Below, piece by piece: positions 1-8,636 of a stretch of 64,000 bases of DNA. The position numbers and the translations under genes were made by a program. The stretch lies in the NCBI RefSeq assembly GCF_008011855.1, contig NZ_VOUX01000002.1, forward strand, positions 186,001 to 250,000, given 5' to 3'. The notes below the pieces were generated by a model. The model did no database searches and had not been told where the DNA came from. It saw only the letters and a list, made by a program, of their open reading frames with translations. How positions within the stretch are numbered: position 1 is the first letter of the stretch; every line of letters starts with the position of its first letter. The DNA comes from Serratia bockelmannii (GTDB lineage Bacteria; Pseudomonadota; Gammaproteobacteria; Enterobacterales; Enterobacteriaceae).

Positions 1-278
1 ACGCCTTTCAGGCGATCGTATTCAAAGCCCGGCAGCGCCTGCGCCAGGCCGCTCAGCAGATCGGCAAAGATCCGCTCGGCGTCGCTGATATTCGGCAGAA
101 TGTCCTGACCCGCCACCGTCTTGTCGATCATCGCCACCAGATGGTTGGTGATCTTTGCGGGGGCGGACAAGACCGTGGCTACCTGTCCCTGACGCGCGTT
201 ACTCTCCATGATGTCGGCGACGCGCAGAAAACGTTCCGCATTCGCTACCGAGGTTCCGCCAAATTTCAGCACTCGCAT
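1..278 (-). CDS. thrA: Bifunctional aspartokinase I/homoserine dehydrogenase I, N-terminal part
   Basis: Only the first 92 codons are inside the window; the gene runs off the left edge. The product begins [17 protein letters not shown], the KFGGTSV signature of the aspartate kinase nucleotide/aspartate site, and continues nearly identically to E. coli ThrA. It catalyses the first and third steps of threonine/methionine synthesis from aspartate. The ATG at 278 follows a GGAGAG Shine-Dalgarno. The thrL leader and attenuator lie directly upstream on the same strand, so this is the first structural gene of thrLABC. The start and identity are secure; the rest of the protein is not visible. Confidence 0.97.
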   Translation of the reverse strand, partial: MRVLKFGGTSVANAERFLRVADIMESNARQGQVATVLSAPAKITNHLVAMIDKTVAGQDILPNISDAERIFADLLSGLAQALPGFEYDRLKG

Positions 279-302
279 GTGTCATCTCTCCGAATTTAAG
301 CC

Positions 303-341
303 GAAAAAAAAGCCCGCACTGATTAGGTGCGGGCTTTTTTC
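303..341 (-). terminator. thr operon attenuator (intrinsic terminator)
   Basis: An 8-bp GC-rich stem (312-319 paired with 327-334, GCCCGCAC/GTGCGGGC) with a 7-nt loop is followed on the minus strand by eight T. It lies between the leader peptide stop and thrA, as the threonine/isoleucine-controlled attenuator does in E. coli. Confidence 0.93.
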
Positions 342-358
342 TGTGTTTCCTGTGCGCG

Positions 359-427
359 TCAGCCCGCCCCGTTACCTGTGGTATCGGTGGTGGTAATAAT
401 TGTGGTTTTCAGGCTGATGTTGCGCAT
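359..427 (-). CDS. thrL: thr operon leader peptide
   Basis: A 22-residue leader peptide that starts MRNISLKTTIITTTDTT and ends in GNGAG. It has seven Thr and three Ile codons, the regulatory codons expected for attenuation by charged tRNA-Thr and tRNA-Ile. Its stop is 17 bp upstream of the attenuator hairpin. An in-frame ATG six codons upstream (start at 445) has a slightly better purine-rich sequence before it and could be the true start. The 22-residue form is preferred by resemblance to other enterobacterial thrL peptides. Confidence 0.9.
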   Translation of the reverse strand: MRNISLKTTIITTTDTTGNGAG

Positions 428-466
428 GTTGTCTGTCTGTCTCATGAAATACTCTGTCCCCTCTAT

Positions 467-495
467 TGGTTAAAGCAATCGCTATCCCAAGTCAA
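467..495 (-). promoter_or_regulatory. thr operon promoter
   Basis: On the minus strand a TTGACT -35 (490-495) is separated by 17 bp from TAACCA (467-472). This matches the conserved TTTAACCAATA stretch of the E. coli thrLABC promoter. It lies 40 bp upstream of thrL. The assignment comes from spacing and recalled similarity. Confidence 0.7.
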
Positions 496-639
496 ACTAT
501 TTCTTTTTTTTGCTTATTTTCCGTTCAGCGGCGACATTGCGCGATATCGGAGGTGAAAAGCAAAACGACAGAACAAAAAAACAACTTAAAGCCGATTTAC
601 TAGTGGATCACGCTGGGTAACCGTCTGATGGAGCCGCTA

Positions 640-1326
640 TCACTTGGCGAGTTTTTTTTCGATGTCGTGCAGCAGCGTATGCAACATCGCCGTGTCTCGC
701 TGTTGCAACGCCCCGAGGCGCTGATGCAGCCAATCGCGCAATTTTTGGTCATCGCCGACATCCAAAGCGTTCAACAAGGCATCGGCGCGGTGGCGCAGCG
801 CTTTGAGTTGCCCTTCCGACGCCACCTTTTCCTGCGGCGTGCTGACGCCCATCAGGCTCGCCAACTGGTAGCAGTACACCATCACCGCCTGGCCCAGGTT
901 AAGCGACGGGTAGTCCGCCTGCATCGGCACGCCGGTCAGCAAATCTGCCAGCGCCAGCTCTTCGTTGGTCAGGCCGGAATCTTCACGGCCGAACACCAGC
1001 GCGGCCTGGCCGACCCACTGCTTACGCTCACTCAGCTGTTCCAGCAGCTCAGGCGGCGTGCAGTAGTAGTGAAAACGCGCGCGGCTGCGGGCGGTGGTGG
1101 CGACCGTGAAGTCTACATCCGCCAGCGCCTGTTCCAACGTGGCGAACGTTTGCACGCCGTCGAGGATCTCGCCGGCCCCGTGTGCCACCCAGCATGCAGC
1201 CGGCTGCAGGTGCGCCTCGCTGTCGACGATGCGCAACGAAGCGAAGCCCATGGTTTTCATCGCGCGCGCCGCCGCGCCGACGTTTTCCGGCCGCGCCGGA
1301 GCCACTAAAACAATATGAAGCTGCAT
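640..1326 (-). CDS. lasT: TrmH/SpoU-family RNA methyltransferase (LasT/YjtD)
   Basis: A 228-residue SPOUT-class methyltransferase of the TrmJ-like LasT group. The N-terminus (VLVAPARPENVGAAARAMKT) and the C-terminal knot (ALVFGREDSGLTNEE, then YPSLNLGQAVMVYCYQL) are the family signatures; the knot binds S-adenosylmethionine. The RNA substrate of LasT is not established. The ATG at 1326 was chosen because it follows GGAAGAG and matches the E. coli protein start; the open frame continues upstream without a counterpart. It occupies the same position between arcA and thrL as in E. coli. Confidence 0.92.
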   Translation of the reverse strand: MQLHIVLVAPARPENVGAAARAMKTMGFASLRIVDSEAHLQPAACWVAHGAGEILDGVQTFATLEQALADVDFTVATTARSRARFHYYCTPPELLEQLSERKQWVGQAALVFGREDSGLTNEELALADLLTGVPMQADYPSLNLGQAVMVYCYQLASLMGVSTPQEKVASEGQLKALRHRADALLNALDVGDDQKLRDWLHQRLGALQQRDTAMLHTLLHDIEKKLAK

Positions 1327-1658
1327 CACTCTTCCACCGAAGGCGGGCCTGCGCTTTTGACGGTATCGCAGCGCCCGCTTATATTTACAATTGCGTAACA
1401 ATAAACGCGTTAATAGCAACAAACAAGATTAAACGGCTCGTTGAGCTAATAAATCCGCCGTAATAGTCATTATTCATGCTTATGTTTTACTGTATTTATT
1501 TATCAATGAGTTAAAACAAGACGATGATCAATAAGCGAATAATTGTATCCTATCGGGCCCGATAATGCTGAATCGTTCACAGAATTTGAGGTTCTGTGAC
1601 TTAAACTGGCATTTCTGTAAGTGTTTTTCACAAATCTGTTAACGTGCTACAATTGAAT

Positions 1659-1672
1659 TTGATATATGTCAA
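1659..1672. promoter_or_regulatory. FNR-type binding site upstream of arcA
   Basis: TTGATATATGTCAA matches the FNR consensus TTGAT-N4-ATCAA with one mismatch. FNR is known to activate arcA in E. coli under anaerobiosis. The site lies about 285 bp upstream of the arcA start, consistent with a long leader. Confidence 0.75.
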
Positions 1673-1791
1673 CAAAGCGTAGTTTTGTTGGGTGATGAAT
1701 TCGGCACGCGCTGTTATATTGCTGTTAATGGGGTTAGGATATGCGCCGATTTGGCACCCCAGGGGTTGTAGGGAACAGCATCCCCACCAGG

Positions 1792-1854
1792 CTAGCGATC
1801 TTGTTGACATGAGATGGAAAGTGCATCAAGAACGAGTTTACGTACTTTAGTCAT
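1792..1854 (-). CDS. yjjY: YjjY-like short ORF antisense to the arcA leader
   Basis: A 20-codon frame starting MTKVRKLVLDALSIS matches the first third of E. coli YjjY (46 residues, same place and strand), then hits a TAG. No Shine-Dalgarno is visible. Two readings fit. It may be a shortened yjjY remnant. Alternatively the conserved DNA may really be an element of the arcA 5' leader on the plus strand, so that the YjjY frame is incidental. The conservation is clear; expression is not. Confidence 0.4.
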   Translation of the reverse strand: MTKVRKLVLDALSISCQQDR

Positions 1855-1955
1855 TTGCTGAGAGGGAACGTGGCGCTATCTCTGCCCTCCTCTAAGAAAA
1901 CAGAGACTTCTGTACTTCCTATTTTCTATTTTGTTGGCAATTTTAGGTAGCAAAT

Positions 1956-2672
1956 ATGCAGACCCCGCACATTCTGATTGTCGAAGACGAGTTAGTCACT
2001 CGTAACACCCTGAAGAGCATTTTCGAGGCGGAAGGCTACATTGTTCATGAAGCCAATGATGGTGCAGAGATGCACAATATCCTGTCTGAAAATGATATCA
2101 ATCTGGTCATCATGGACATCAACCTGCCAGGCAAAAACGGCCTGCTGTTGGCGCGCGAACTGCGTGAACAGGCCAGCGTCGCCTTGATGTTCCTGACCGG
2201 CCGCGATAACGAAGTGGATAAGATCCTCGGCCTGGAAATCGGCGCCGACGATTACATCACCAAGCCGTTCAACCCGCGTGAGCTGACTATCCGCGCACGT
2301 AACCTGCTGTCGCGCACCATGAATCTGGGCAGCCTGGGCGAAGAGCGCCGCCTGGTCGAGAGCTACAAGTTCAACGGGTGGGAACTGGACATCAACAGCC
2401 GCTCGCTGATCAGCCCGGCCGGCGAACAGTACAAACTGCCGCGCAGTGAATTCCGCGCCATGCTGCACTTCTGCGAAAACCCGGGCAAGATCCAATCCCG
2501 CGGCGAACTGCTGAAGAAGATGACCGGTCGCGAACTGAAGCCACATGACCGCACCGTGGACGTCACCATCCGTCGCATTCGCAAACACTTCGAATCGACG
2601 CCGGACACGCCGGAAATCATCGCCACCATTCACGGCGAAGGCTACCGCTTCTGCGGCGAGCTGGAAGAGTAA
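1956..2672 (+). CDS. arcA: Two-component response regulator ArcA
   Basis: The 238-residue OmpR/PhoB-type regulator of aerobic/anaerobic metabolism. The receiver domain (about residues 5-120) has the acidic pair in IVEDE, phospho-acceptor Asp in VIMDINLPG, Thr in FLTGR and Lys in DYITKPF. The C-terminal winged helix (about 135-235) ends [12 protein letters not shown]. Its kinase partner would be ArcB, outside the window. The start and length match E. coli ArcA. It stands alone between its long leader and a strong terminator. An FNR-type site upstream implies oxygen control. Confidence 0.98.
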   Translation: MQTPHILIVEDELVTRNTLKSIFEAEGYIVHEANDGAEMHNILSENDINLVIMDINLPGKNGLLLARELREQASVALMFLTGRDNEVDKILGLEIGADDYITKPFNPRELTIRARNLLSRTMNLGSLGEERRLVESYKFNGWELDINSRSLISPAGEQYKLPRSEFRAMLHFCENPGKIQSRGELLKKMTGRELKPHDRTVDVTIRRIRKHFESTPDTPEIIATIHGEGYRFCGELEE

Positions 2673-2690
2673 CTCCCGCCTGCCGTCATG

Positions 2691-2726
2691 AAAACGGGGT
2701 TCAGCATGCTGAACCCCGTTTTTTTA
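2691..2726. terminator. Bidirectional terminator between arcA and creA
   Basis: A perfect 24-bp palindrome (2695-2718, CGGGGTTCAGCA and its complement) is flanked by AAAA on the left and T7 on the right. It can end arcA on the plus strand and creA on the minus strand. Confidence 0.93.
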
Positions 2727-3203
2727 TTTCGTCTCAGCCCACGGCATGATCGGCACCGCGCTCAGCGCATTTTTCGGCGAGCCATCGATCACCTTGTCGG
2801 AATAGCTCAGGTAGATCAGTGAATTGCGCTTGGCGTCGTAGAAGCGCACCACCTGCAGCTTCTTGAACACCAGCGAAGTGCGTTTCTGGAACACCACATC
2901 GCCTTCCGCCTTGCCGTTTTTGATCTTGTCGCTCAGCTCTATAGGCCCGACCTGCTGGCAGGAAATGGCCGCGTCGGCGGTGTCTTCCGCCAGCCCCAGG
3001 CCGCCTTTGATGCCGCCGGTTTTGGCGCGGCTGATATAACAAGTTACATTTTTAACATCCGGATCGTCGAACGCTTCGACCACGATTTTGTGGTCCGGCC
3101 CCAACAATTTAAACACCGTATCAACGGAGCCCACTTGCTCAGCCTGTGCGCTTCCCACGGTTGCGCAAACCAAACCGAATAAAAATATCCAGCTTTTTTT
3201 CAT
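2724..3203 (-). CDS. creA: CreA family periplasmic protein
   Basis: A 159-residue protein with a clear signal peptide (MKK, hydrophobic core, cleavage after SAQA) and the CreA body ([22 protein letters not shown], then [30 protein letters not shown]). Two Cys may form a disulfide. In E. coli creA precedes the creBCD two-component genes; here no creBCD is adjacent and creA lies between arcA and rob. The molecular function of CreA is unknown. Confidence 0.92.
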   Translation of the reverse strand: MKKSWIFLFGLVCATVGSAQAEQVGSVDTVFKLLGPDHKIVVEAFDDPDVKNVTCYISRAKTGGIKGGLGLAEDTADAAISCQQVGPIELSDKIKNGKAEGDVVFQKRTSLVFKKLQVVRFYDAKRNSLIYLSYSDKVIDGSPKNALSAVPIMPWAETK

Positions 3204-3545
3204 TTACTTAACTCCGATATAACCTTGCCGCAAAAATAGGTTCGGCGATCGCCATTATTTATGTCTAAGCTCACGGAATCGGTTTTATACGGGTCCGCAC
3301 CGTCCGTTTTAGCACAGAGCGTGACAAAAATCTTTGAGAGTCGCGGAGTAAAAAAGTTGCTATGATGCGGCGTCGTTATTTCTTTGCGCCCACTACGGTG
3401 TACCCCAATCCAACTCTGGCGCGGCATGCGCAGCAGAGGCAAAGAGTGCAACGCATAATGGCTCATGGATCGGTCTGATAGCGCAGCACCAGCGTGACGA
3501 ATCAACAGTTCGGGTTCCTACCCCCAAGCTTTACGAGGAAGATCT
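3204..3545. other. Intergenic region between creA and rob
   Basis: No convincing gene is seen. An extended -10-like TTGCTATGAT at 3357-3366 could be a rob promoter about 180 bp from the start. An AAGCTTTACGAGGAAG Shine-Dalgarno region precedes rob. No marbox was identified with confidence. Confidence 0.5.
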
Positions 3546-4415
3546 ATGGATCAAGCCGGTATCATTCGTGATCTGCTTAGCTGGCTGGAAAGCCATTTGG
3601 ACCAACCCTTGTCGCTGGATAACGTGGCGGCCAAGGCCGGCTACTCCAAATGGCATCTGCAACGGATGTTCAAAGATATTACCGGTAATGCCATCGGTGC
3701 TTACATCCGGGCAAGGAGACTGTCCAAAGCCGCCGTCGCGCTGCGTCTGACCAGCCGGCCGATTTTGGATATCGCCCTGCAATATCGTTTCGACTCGCAG
3801 CAGACCTTCACCCGCGCCTTCAAAAAACAGTTTGCGCAAACGCCGGCGCTGTACCGCCGCGCCGAGGACTGGAATGCGTTCGGCATCTGTCCGCCGATCC
3901 GTCTGGGGGCCTTCACTCTGCCGCAGCCGGAATTCGTCTCGCTGCCAGACAAACACCTGGTCGGCCTGACCCAAAGCTACTCCTGTACGCTGGAACAGAT
4001 CACCACCGTGCGCACTGAACTGCGCTCGCAGTTCTGGCGTCAGTTCCTCGGTGACGTCGAAACCCTGCCGCCGGTGCTGTACGGGCTGCACCACTCGCGC
4101 CCAAGCCAGGAGAAGGACGACGAACAGGAAGTGCTGTATACCACGGCGCTGGAGCCGGATCAGGTGCCTGACAAGGTACAGGAAGGCCAGCCACTGGTGT
4201 TGCCGGGCGGCGAATTTGCGATGTTCAGCTACGAAGGGCCCACCGAGGGGCTGCAAGACTTCATCCTGACGGTGTATGGCACCTGCCTGCCGGCGCTCCA
4301 GCTGACGCGCCGCAAAGGGCACGACATCGAGCGTTTCTACCCGAAAGGCGAGCGCCGTCCGCATCAGGCGCCTATCGAGATCAAGTGCGATTACCTGATC
4401 CCGATTCGGCGTTAA
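3546..4415 (+). CDS. rob: AraC-family transcriptional activator Rob
   Basis: A 289-residue protein, the same length as E. coli Rob. Residues 1-110 form the two-helix-turn-helix AraC domain (KAGYSKWHLQRMFKDITG; DIALQYRFDSQQTFTRAFKKQF). The remainder is the GyrI-like effector domain that distinguishes Rob from MarA/SoxS. Rob activates mar/sox/rob-box promoters for efflux, antibiotic and organic-solvent tolerance, and is held inactive until ligands bind the C-terminal domain. The ATG follows GAGGAAG. The stop overlaps the convergent gpmB stop by a few bases. Confidence 0.97.
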   Translation: MDQAGIIRDLLSWLESHLDQPLSLDNVAAKAGYSKWHLQRMFKDITGNAIGAYIRARRLSKAAVALRLTSRPILDIALQYRFDSQQTFTRAFKKQFAQTPALYRRAEDWNAFGICPPIRLGAFTLPQPEFVSLPDKHLVGLTQSYSCTLEQITTVRTELRSQFWRQFLGDVETLPPVLYGLHHSRPSQEKDDEQEVLYTTALEPDQVPDKVQEGQPLVLPGGEFAMFSYEGPTEGLQDFILTVYGTCLPALQLTRRKGHDIERFYPKGERRPHQAPIEIKCDYLIPIRR

Positions 4416-5059
4416 CGCTGCAGTTCGTCCAACGCGGGCATGTCCAGGTGCGTGACATCGCCCGCCGTTTCCACGATCCAGCCGGAAGCCAGCCACGGGC
4501 TCTGCTGGTGATCGACGCGCGACAATGAGCAGTTGCGCAAGCGCAGGCGGCGTTCCGCATAGGCCGGTAGCCCAAGCACCGTACTGATCAAACACCCCAA
4601 CGCGATGCCATGGCTGACGAGCAGCGGTTTACTGCCTTCAGGCAGCATCAGGCAGCTCTCCAGCGCGGCGCGCATGCGCTCGCCCAGCTCCTCCATGGAT
4701 TCGCCTTGAGGGATACGGCCGTCAGGAGTACCATCGACCATCTGTTTGCGCCACTGCTCTTCCTGCGGCGTCAAACTGTCGATCAGGCGTTCTTCCAGAA
4801 CCCCCATGTGCAGCTCACGCAAACGCGGATCGCCAATCACTTCGCAGCCACAGGCTTCGGCGATGATTTGCGCGGTGCGGCGCGTGCGCCCCAGATCGCT
4901 GGTAATGATGTGCGTAATGCCTTCTTTGCTGACCCGCCTGGCGACCAGACGGGCCTGGTGTTCACCCATGGCGGTTAACGGGCTGTCGGACTGACCCTGG
5001 ATGCGGCGAGCCGCGTTCCATTCCGTTTCGCCATGGCGAACGAGGTATACCTGTAACAT
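4412..5059 (-). CDS. gpmB: Histidine phosphatase family protein GpmB
   Basis: A 215-residue phosphoglycerate-mutase-like protein, identical in length to E. coli GpmB. The catalytic RHGE ([12 protein letters not shown]), the second Arg in DLGRTRRTA, the Glu in RLRELHMG and the second His in LLVSHG are all present. It is named as a mutase, but E. coli GpmB has little mutase activity and is better regarded as a sugar-phosphate phosphatase. It is convergent with rob and divergent from yjjX. Confidence 0.95.
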   Translation of the reverse strand: MLQVYLVRHGETEWNAARRIQGQSDSPLTAMGEHQARLVARRVSKEGITHIITSDLGRTRRTAQIIAEACGCEVIGDPRLRELHMGVLEERLIDSLTPQEEQWRKQMVDGTPDGRIPQGESMEELGERMRAALESCLMLPEGSKPLLVSHGIALGCLISTVLGLPAYAERRLRLRNCSLSRVDHQQSPWLASGWIVETAGDVTHLDMPALDELQR

Positions 5060-5160
5060 TTTTGTTTTCCGTTATACTGCGTGAAATTTGCGTTTATCCC
5101 CGGCCCGGCGGCGCTTTTGCCGCTGCCCGGCGTATCGGCCAGAAGGATATCAAACCCGTT

Positions 5161-5679
5161 ATGTACCATGTTGTCGCTGCAACTACCAACCCGGCAAAGA
5201 TCAAGGCTATTCAACTCGCCTTCGATGACGTCTTTGGCGCGGGCCAATACCGCATTGAATCCGTTGACGTCGCCAGCGGCGTCTCGCTGCAGCCGATAGG
5301 CAACCACGAAACCCGCACCGGTTCGCGTCAACGCGTCATGGAAGCGCGCCAGGTCAGGCCCGAGGCCGATTTTTGGGTCGGCGTGGAAGCCGGGATTGAA
5401 GAGAATATGACCTTCGCCTGGATGACCATCGAGAACCCGCACATCCGTGGCGAATCCCGCTCGGCGAGCCTGATGCTGCCGGAAGTCATCTTACAAGGTA
5501 TTCGCGCCGGTCGCGAATTGGGCAGCGAAATGGCGGCGATCACCGGCAACGCCGAGGTGAAACGTCAGGGCGGCGCCATCGGCGTCTTCACCGACGGCCG
5601 GCTGAGCCGCACCAGCGTTTACCACCAGGCGCTGCTGCTGGCGCTGGTGCCGTTCCACAACGCCATCTATCAGCAATAA
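5161..5679 (+). CDS. yjjX: Inosine/xanthosine triphosphatase
   Basis: A 172-residue YjjX/NTPase family protein that hydrolyses the non-canonical nucleotides ITP and XTP, preventing their incorporation. The substrate loop [15 protein letters not shown], the acidic patch [12 protein letters not shown] and the C-terminal [10 protein letters not shown] match the family. The open frame extends 33 codons upstream, but the ATG at 5161 matches E. coli and has AGAAGG at a somewhat long spacing. It is divergent from gpmB and convergent with trpR. Confidence 0.94.
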   Translation: MYHVVAATTNPAKIKAIQLAFDDVFGAGQYRIESVDVASGVSLQPIGNHETRTGSRQRVMEARQVRPEADFWVGVEAGIEENMTFAWMTIENPHIRGESRSASLMLPEVILQGIRAGRELGSEMAAITGNAEVKRQGGAIGVFTDGRLSRTSVYHQALLLALVPFHNAIYQQ

Positions 5680-5690
5680 CGCTGAGTCTG

Positions 5691-6020
5691 CTAGGGCGCG
5701 TCGTGCAGCAACTGCTGCTCAAGCCACTGTTTCAGCGCGGGTGAAGCCGCTTTCAGGCTGTTAGAACCGCGGGTGATGGTGGCGATCCCCGCGCCCAGTT
5801 CATTTTTCAGCTCGCGCTGGCTCATCTCGCCGCGCATCAATTCCTGAATGATCCGCACCCGGGTGCCCAGCGCGGTGCGCTCGTCCGGCGTCAACATCAG
5901 CTGCAACAGCGGTTGATGAAGTTCTTGCGCAAACGAATTCTGCAGCAGCGCGACGAAGCGCAGCCAATCCTCATTGCCTTGTTCTGAAAGAGCGGGGTCG
6001 TTTAACGATAATTGCGTCAT
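5691..6020 (-). CDS. trpR: Trp operon repressor
   Basis: The 109-residue tryptophan-dependent repressor. The core [33 protein letters not shown], which includes the helix-turn-helix, then [14 protein letters not shown], is nearly identical to E. coli TrpR; the tryptophan pocket Arg and Thr/Arg residues are present. The start at 6020 (MTQLSL) follows a GGTGG. An in-frame ATG at 6032 is unlikely because it abuts the operator. It autoregulates through the palindrome just upstream and follows slt on the same strand. Confidence 0.95.
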   Translation of the reverse strand: MTQLSLNDPALSEQGNEDWLRFVALLQNSFAQELHQPLLQLMLTPDERTALGTRVRIIQELMRGEMSQRELKNELGAGIATITRGSNSLKAASPALKQWLEQQLLHDAP

Positions 6021-6030
6021 GGCAGCCACC

Positions 6031-6048
6031 ATACTATTTAACTAGTAC
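6031..6048 (-). promoter_or_regulatory. trp operator upstream of trpR
   Basis: TACTATTT/AACTAGTA (6032-6047) is an imperfect palindrome with the CTAGT core of TrpR operators. It ends only 12 bp from the preferred trpR start, so bound TrpR would block the trpR promoter or its transcription start. This implies autorepression, as in E. coli. Confidence 0.78.
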
Positions 6049-6074
6049 AGCAGCATACCATAGGGCCGTCAAAA

Positions 6075-8003
6075 TCAATAACGTCTCTGCCACTCGGCGT
6101 CGGTCAGCACCTTGGCCGGCCGGTGCGTCAGATAACGGTAAAACGCATCATAAGCCAGCACGTTCTTGACGTAGCCGCGGGTTTCAGAGAACGGAATGCT
6201 TTCGATGAACGCCACCGGATCGATCCGCCCCGCGCTGTTGCCCAGCCAGGTATTCACCCGCGACGGGCCGGCATTATAGGCGGCGCTCGACAGAATGCGG
6301 TTGCGGCCGAACTGCTGATAGACCGACTCCAGATAGCTGGTGCCGATGGTGATATTGGTCTGCGGATCGAACAGTTGGCTCGGGCCGACATAGCCGGGAA
6401 TATTGAACATCTGCACCGTATGCTGCGCGGTGCGCGGCATCACCTGCATCAGGCCGGCGGCACCGACCGGCGACTGCGCCTTCGGATTCCAGGCGCTCTC
6501 CTGGCGCGCGATCGCCATCGCATAGCTGCTGGTGATCCCCTTGTCATCGGTGGCGCGGCGGAACTCCTGTGGCCAAGCGACCGGGAACCGTTCCTCCAGA
6601 TGATCCCACAGCTTGCCGACGATGGTCGCCTGCACGCTCAGATCGGCCCATTTTTGCTCAAAGGCGTAGCGCGCCAGTGCCTCTTGTTCCGGCCGGCTGC
6701 GGCTGGCGACGTAGGAGCCCCATTCGCTGCGGGCCAGGTTGTCCATATTCCAGTACATCAGCTCGCGTACCCGGGCGACCTCCGGCCCGTCGACCAGCGA
6801 CGTGCGCGGCTTGGCCGCCACCGCCACCATCACCGGATAAGTGGCGTTCAGCTTCTGCGCCGCCACCATCGGATAGAAACCGCGTTCGGTCATCAGGTTG
6901 CGCAACATCTCCTCGCCTTCGGCGCGTTTGCCTTCGTCCATCAGCTGACTGGCGCGCCAGTAGCGCCACTCATCCTTGTTGCGCGACGCTTCCGGCAGAC
7001 GGGCCAGCCAGGTCGCGACGCCCTGCCGATCGCCGTTACCCAGCGCCATGCGCACCCGGCGCTCCAGCAGCGAAGGCGAACGGCTGCGCAGAATCACCTG
7101 ATCGCGCCACTGCGCCTGTTCATAGGTAGCGTCGCTGCCCATCAGGCGCCAGGCCACCGACTCTTCCAGCCCCAGCCGCTCGTCGTCGCTCATTTTCTGC
7201 AGCCGCGCGAGCGTCGGGATCATCGCCCGCGCGTTTTCCACATCCTGCCGCGCCAGGCGTTCAAAGGCGATGCCGGTGGCGGCACGGGTAAAGTCGGTCG
7301 GCCCTACGCTGCGGGCGAAGGCTTCCACGGTGGTCGGATCGTTTTGCAAGCGCACCAGGGCGTTGCCCATGGTTTGATAGTCGGCCGGCAGTTGGCTGTA
7401 AAGGTTGCTGACCAGCGAGCTGTTGCCCTCTTTCAGCGCCAGCTTCATACGCGCCAGAATATCCAGCGGCGTTTGCTTGCCTGCGCCGCGCCAGACGCTG
7501 AACAGCCGATCGCAGGCGCTCGGCAACGTTTTGCCGTTCAACCACAGTTCATCGGCGCCGCTCCAGGCTGCCTGCTGGTCGCCGGTAGCCCATTTGGCGT
7601 AGTAATAGTTGCAGCGCGCCGCCACCGGTTTGGGCGGCTGCGGGCTGAAGGCCAACAGGGTGCGCCAGTCCTCGCGACGCGCCAACTCATTGACGAAGCG
7701 CGGCGCCAGTGATTTCGCCGGCGGCAGCGTCGGGTTGCGTTTGATAAAGTCGTTCACCTCGGAGAACCCCGCCTGACTCAGATCCTGAGTCAGCTCGCGG
7801 TATTCCAGGTAAGGATAAAGCGGGTAATCGCGCAGTGTCGGCATCAGCTGCGCCACCACGTCCATCTGATTGCCGTCCCACGCCTGTTTGATCTGCTGGT
7901 AGCGCTGACGTTGCGCATCCAGAGAATCCGCCAGCGCCGCGCCTGAAAACGCCGTCAGGCACAGCCCCATCGCCAACAGCCGTCGCTTGTCCACCTTGAC
8001 CAT
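6075..8003 (-). CDS. slt: Soluble lytic murein transglycosylase Slt70
   Basis: A 642-residue periplasmic exolytic transglycosylase that cleaves peptidoglycan to 1,6-anhydromuropeptides. A signal peptide (cleavage near GAALA|DS) is followed by the long alpha-helical superhelical U and L domains (about 30-450). The C-terminal goose-lysozyme-like catalytic domain has the catalytic Glu in AIARQESAWNP, then SPVGAAGLMQVMP and AAYNAGPSRV. The length is close to E. coli Slt (645). Transcription is toward trpR. A minus-strand terminator-like hairpin sits about 80 bp upstream. Confidence 0.96.
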   Translation of the reverse strand: MVKVDKRRLLAMGLCLTAFSGAALADSLDAQRQRYQQIKQAWDGNQMDVVAQLMPTLRDYPLYPYLEYRELTQDLSQAGFSEVNDFIKRNPTLPPAKSLAPRFVNELARREDWRTLLAFSPQPPKPVAARCNYYYAKWATGDQQAAWSGADELWLNGKTLPSACDRLFSVWRGAGKQTPLDILARMKLALKEGNSSLVSNLYSQLPADYQTMGNALVRLQNDPTTVEAFARSVGPTDFTRAATGIAFERLARQDVENARAMIPTLARLQKMSDDERLGLEESVAWRLMGSDATYEQAQWRDQVILRSRSPSLLERRVRMALGNGDRQGVATWLARLPEASRNKDEWRYWRASQLMDEGKRAEGEEMLRNLMTERGFYPMVAAQKLNATYPVMVAVAAKPRTSLVDGPEVARVRELMYWNMDNLARSEWGSYVASRSRPEQEALARYAFEQKWADLSVQATIVGKLWDHLEERFPVAWPQEFRRATDDKGITSSYAMAIARQESAWNPKAQSPVGAAGLMQVMPRTAQHTVQMFNIPGYVGPSQLFDPQTNITIGTSYLESVYQQFGRNRILSSAAYNAGPSRVNTWLGNSAGRIDPVAFIESIPFSETRGYVKNVLAYDAFYRYLTHRPAKVLTDAEWQRRY

Positions 8004-8636
8004 CCTCGCTCTTTCCTCACTGGTTATACCGCAGGAGCCGCCCAGCTCCCCGGTGACCGCCGCGCCACGGCGCCGCGGGACAAAATAAAGCCGGGCACAC
8101 GGCCCGGACGCAGATATCTACCATAGACAGCGCAATCGCTTATCCATTCAATACTGTAGAAGAAGAAGTGTATCGCCATGACCGGAGTCAGGTAAAAAAC
8201 GTTTACTTTGGCTGACAAATCAGGCCGACGGGATATTTACGGCCACCGGATTTTTATTAGCCGCAGCGGCGTTTATTGGAGAAGTAAAATACCTTTTAAT
8301 TATTAGCTATCACATTATTTCATTTGATAGAGGGTACAGCCGTTGCGCAAATCGCCTGACAGCTGGCCAAACGCGCCAACTTTGCAGAAAAGCGGTGGCA
8401 AACCCGGGTAGGCATTTTTATACTATCAAAAATAAGTAGGATAATTCCGAGAAAACAGCACATAAAGCGCCCAACGAGGACATCTTATAATACAATCCGC
8501 GCCAATTATGGGTTAGATAGTGTTCATTAGGCAGTGCGACTGACAGCTTTCAGCAAAACGATTGTCCCTTCAAGCGGACCGGATTTTTCCTTGTCAGGCC
8601 ACGGCCTGCGGGCGGTAGATCAGGCCGGAATGGCGG
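8004..8636. other. Intergenic region between slt and yfiR
   Basis: A 633-bp AT-richer stretch with no supported gene. It carries a minus-strand terminator hairpin (8081-8107), -10-like hexamers on the plus strand (TATACT at 8419-8424, TATAAT at 8485-8490) that could serve yfiR, and no convincing -35 for either. A TTG-started minus-strand frame at 8024-8218 has no recognisable features and was not called. A small RNA ending at the hairpin is possible. Confidence 0.6.
8081..8107 (-). terminator. Terminator-like hairpin upstream of slt
   Basis: On the minus strand CCGGGC-CGTGT-GCCCGG is followed by CTTTATTTTG. The stem (8091-8096 with 8102-8107) is short but all GC with a fair U tract. No gene upstream on this strand explains it; it is either a leader attenuator of slt or the end of an unannotated short transcript. 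Confidence 0.55.

Larger units (their letters stand above)
1327..1955. other. Intergenic region upstream of arcA and lasT
   Basis: This 629-bp stretch holds no ordinary gene. It contains a perfect 14-bp palindrome at 1551-1564, an inverted repeat at 1577-1599 (8-bp arms, TCACAGAA/TTCTGTGA), the FNR-type site at 1659-1672, the yjjY-like short frame at 1792-1854, and the arcA leader. Much of 1650-1955 resembles, from memory, the long E. coli arcA promoter and untranslated leader. Confidence 0.75.

Noticed and set aside
208-396. A 62-codon plus-strand frame over the thr leader
   Set aside because: It is antisense to thrA/thrL and the attenuator; the known leader organisation explains the sequence.
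640-1422. The longer reading of lasT starting at 1422
   Set aside because: The extra 32 residues are basic and lack family similarity; the ATG at 1326 has a ribosome site and matches the known protein start.
3200-3505. A 101-codon minus-strand frame in the creA-rob gap
   Set aside because: Low-complexity content without ribosome site or family resemblance, overlapping the likely rob promoter.
8024-8218. A 64-codon minus-strand frame upstream of slt
   Set aside because: TTG start without a ribosome site, crosses the terminator hairpin, and has no recognisable sequence features.
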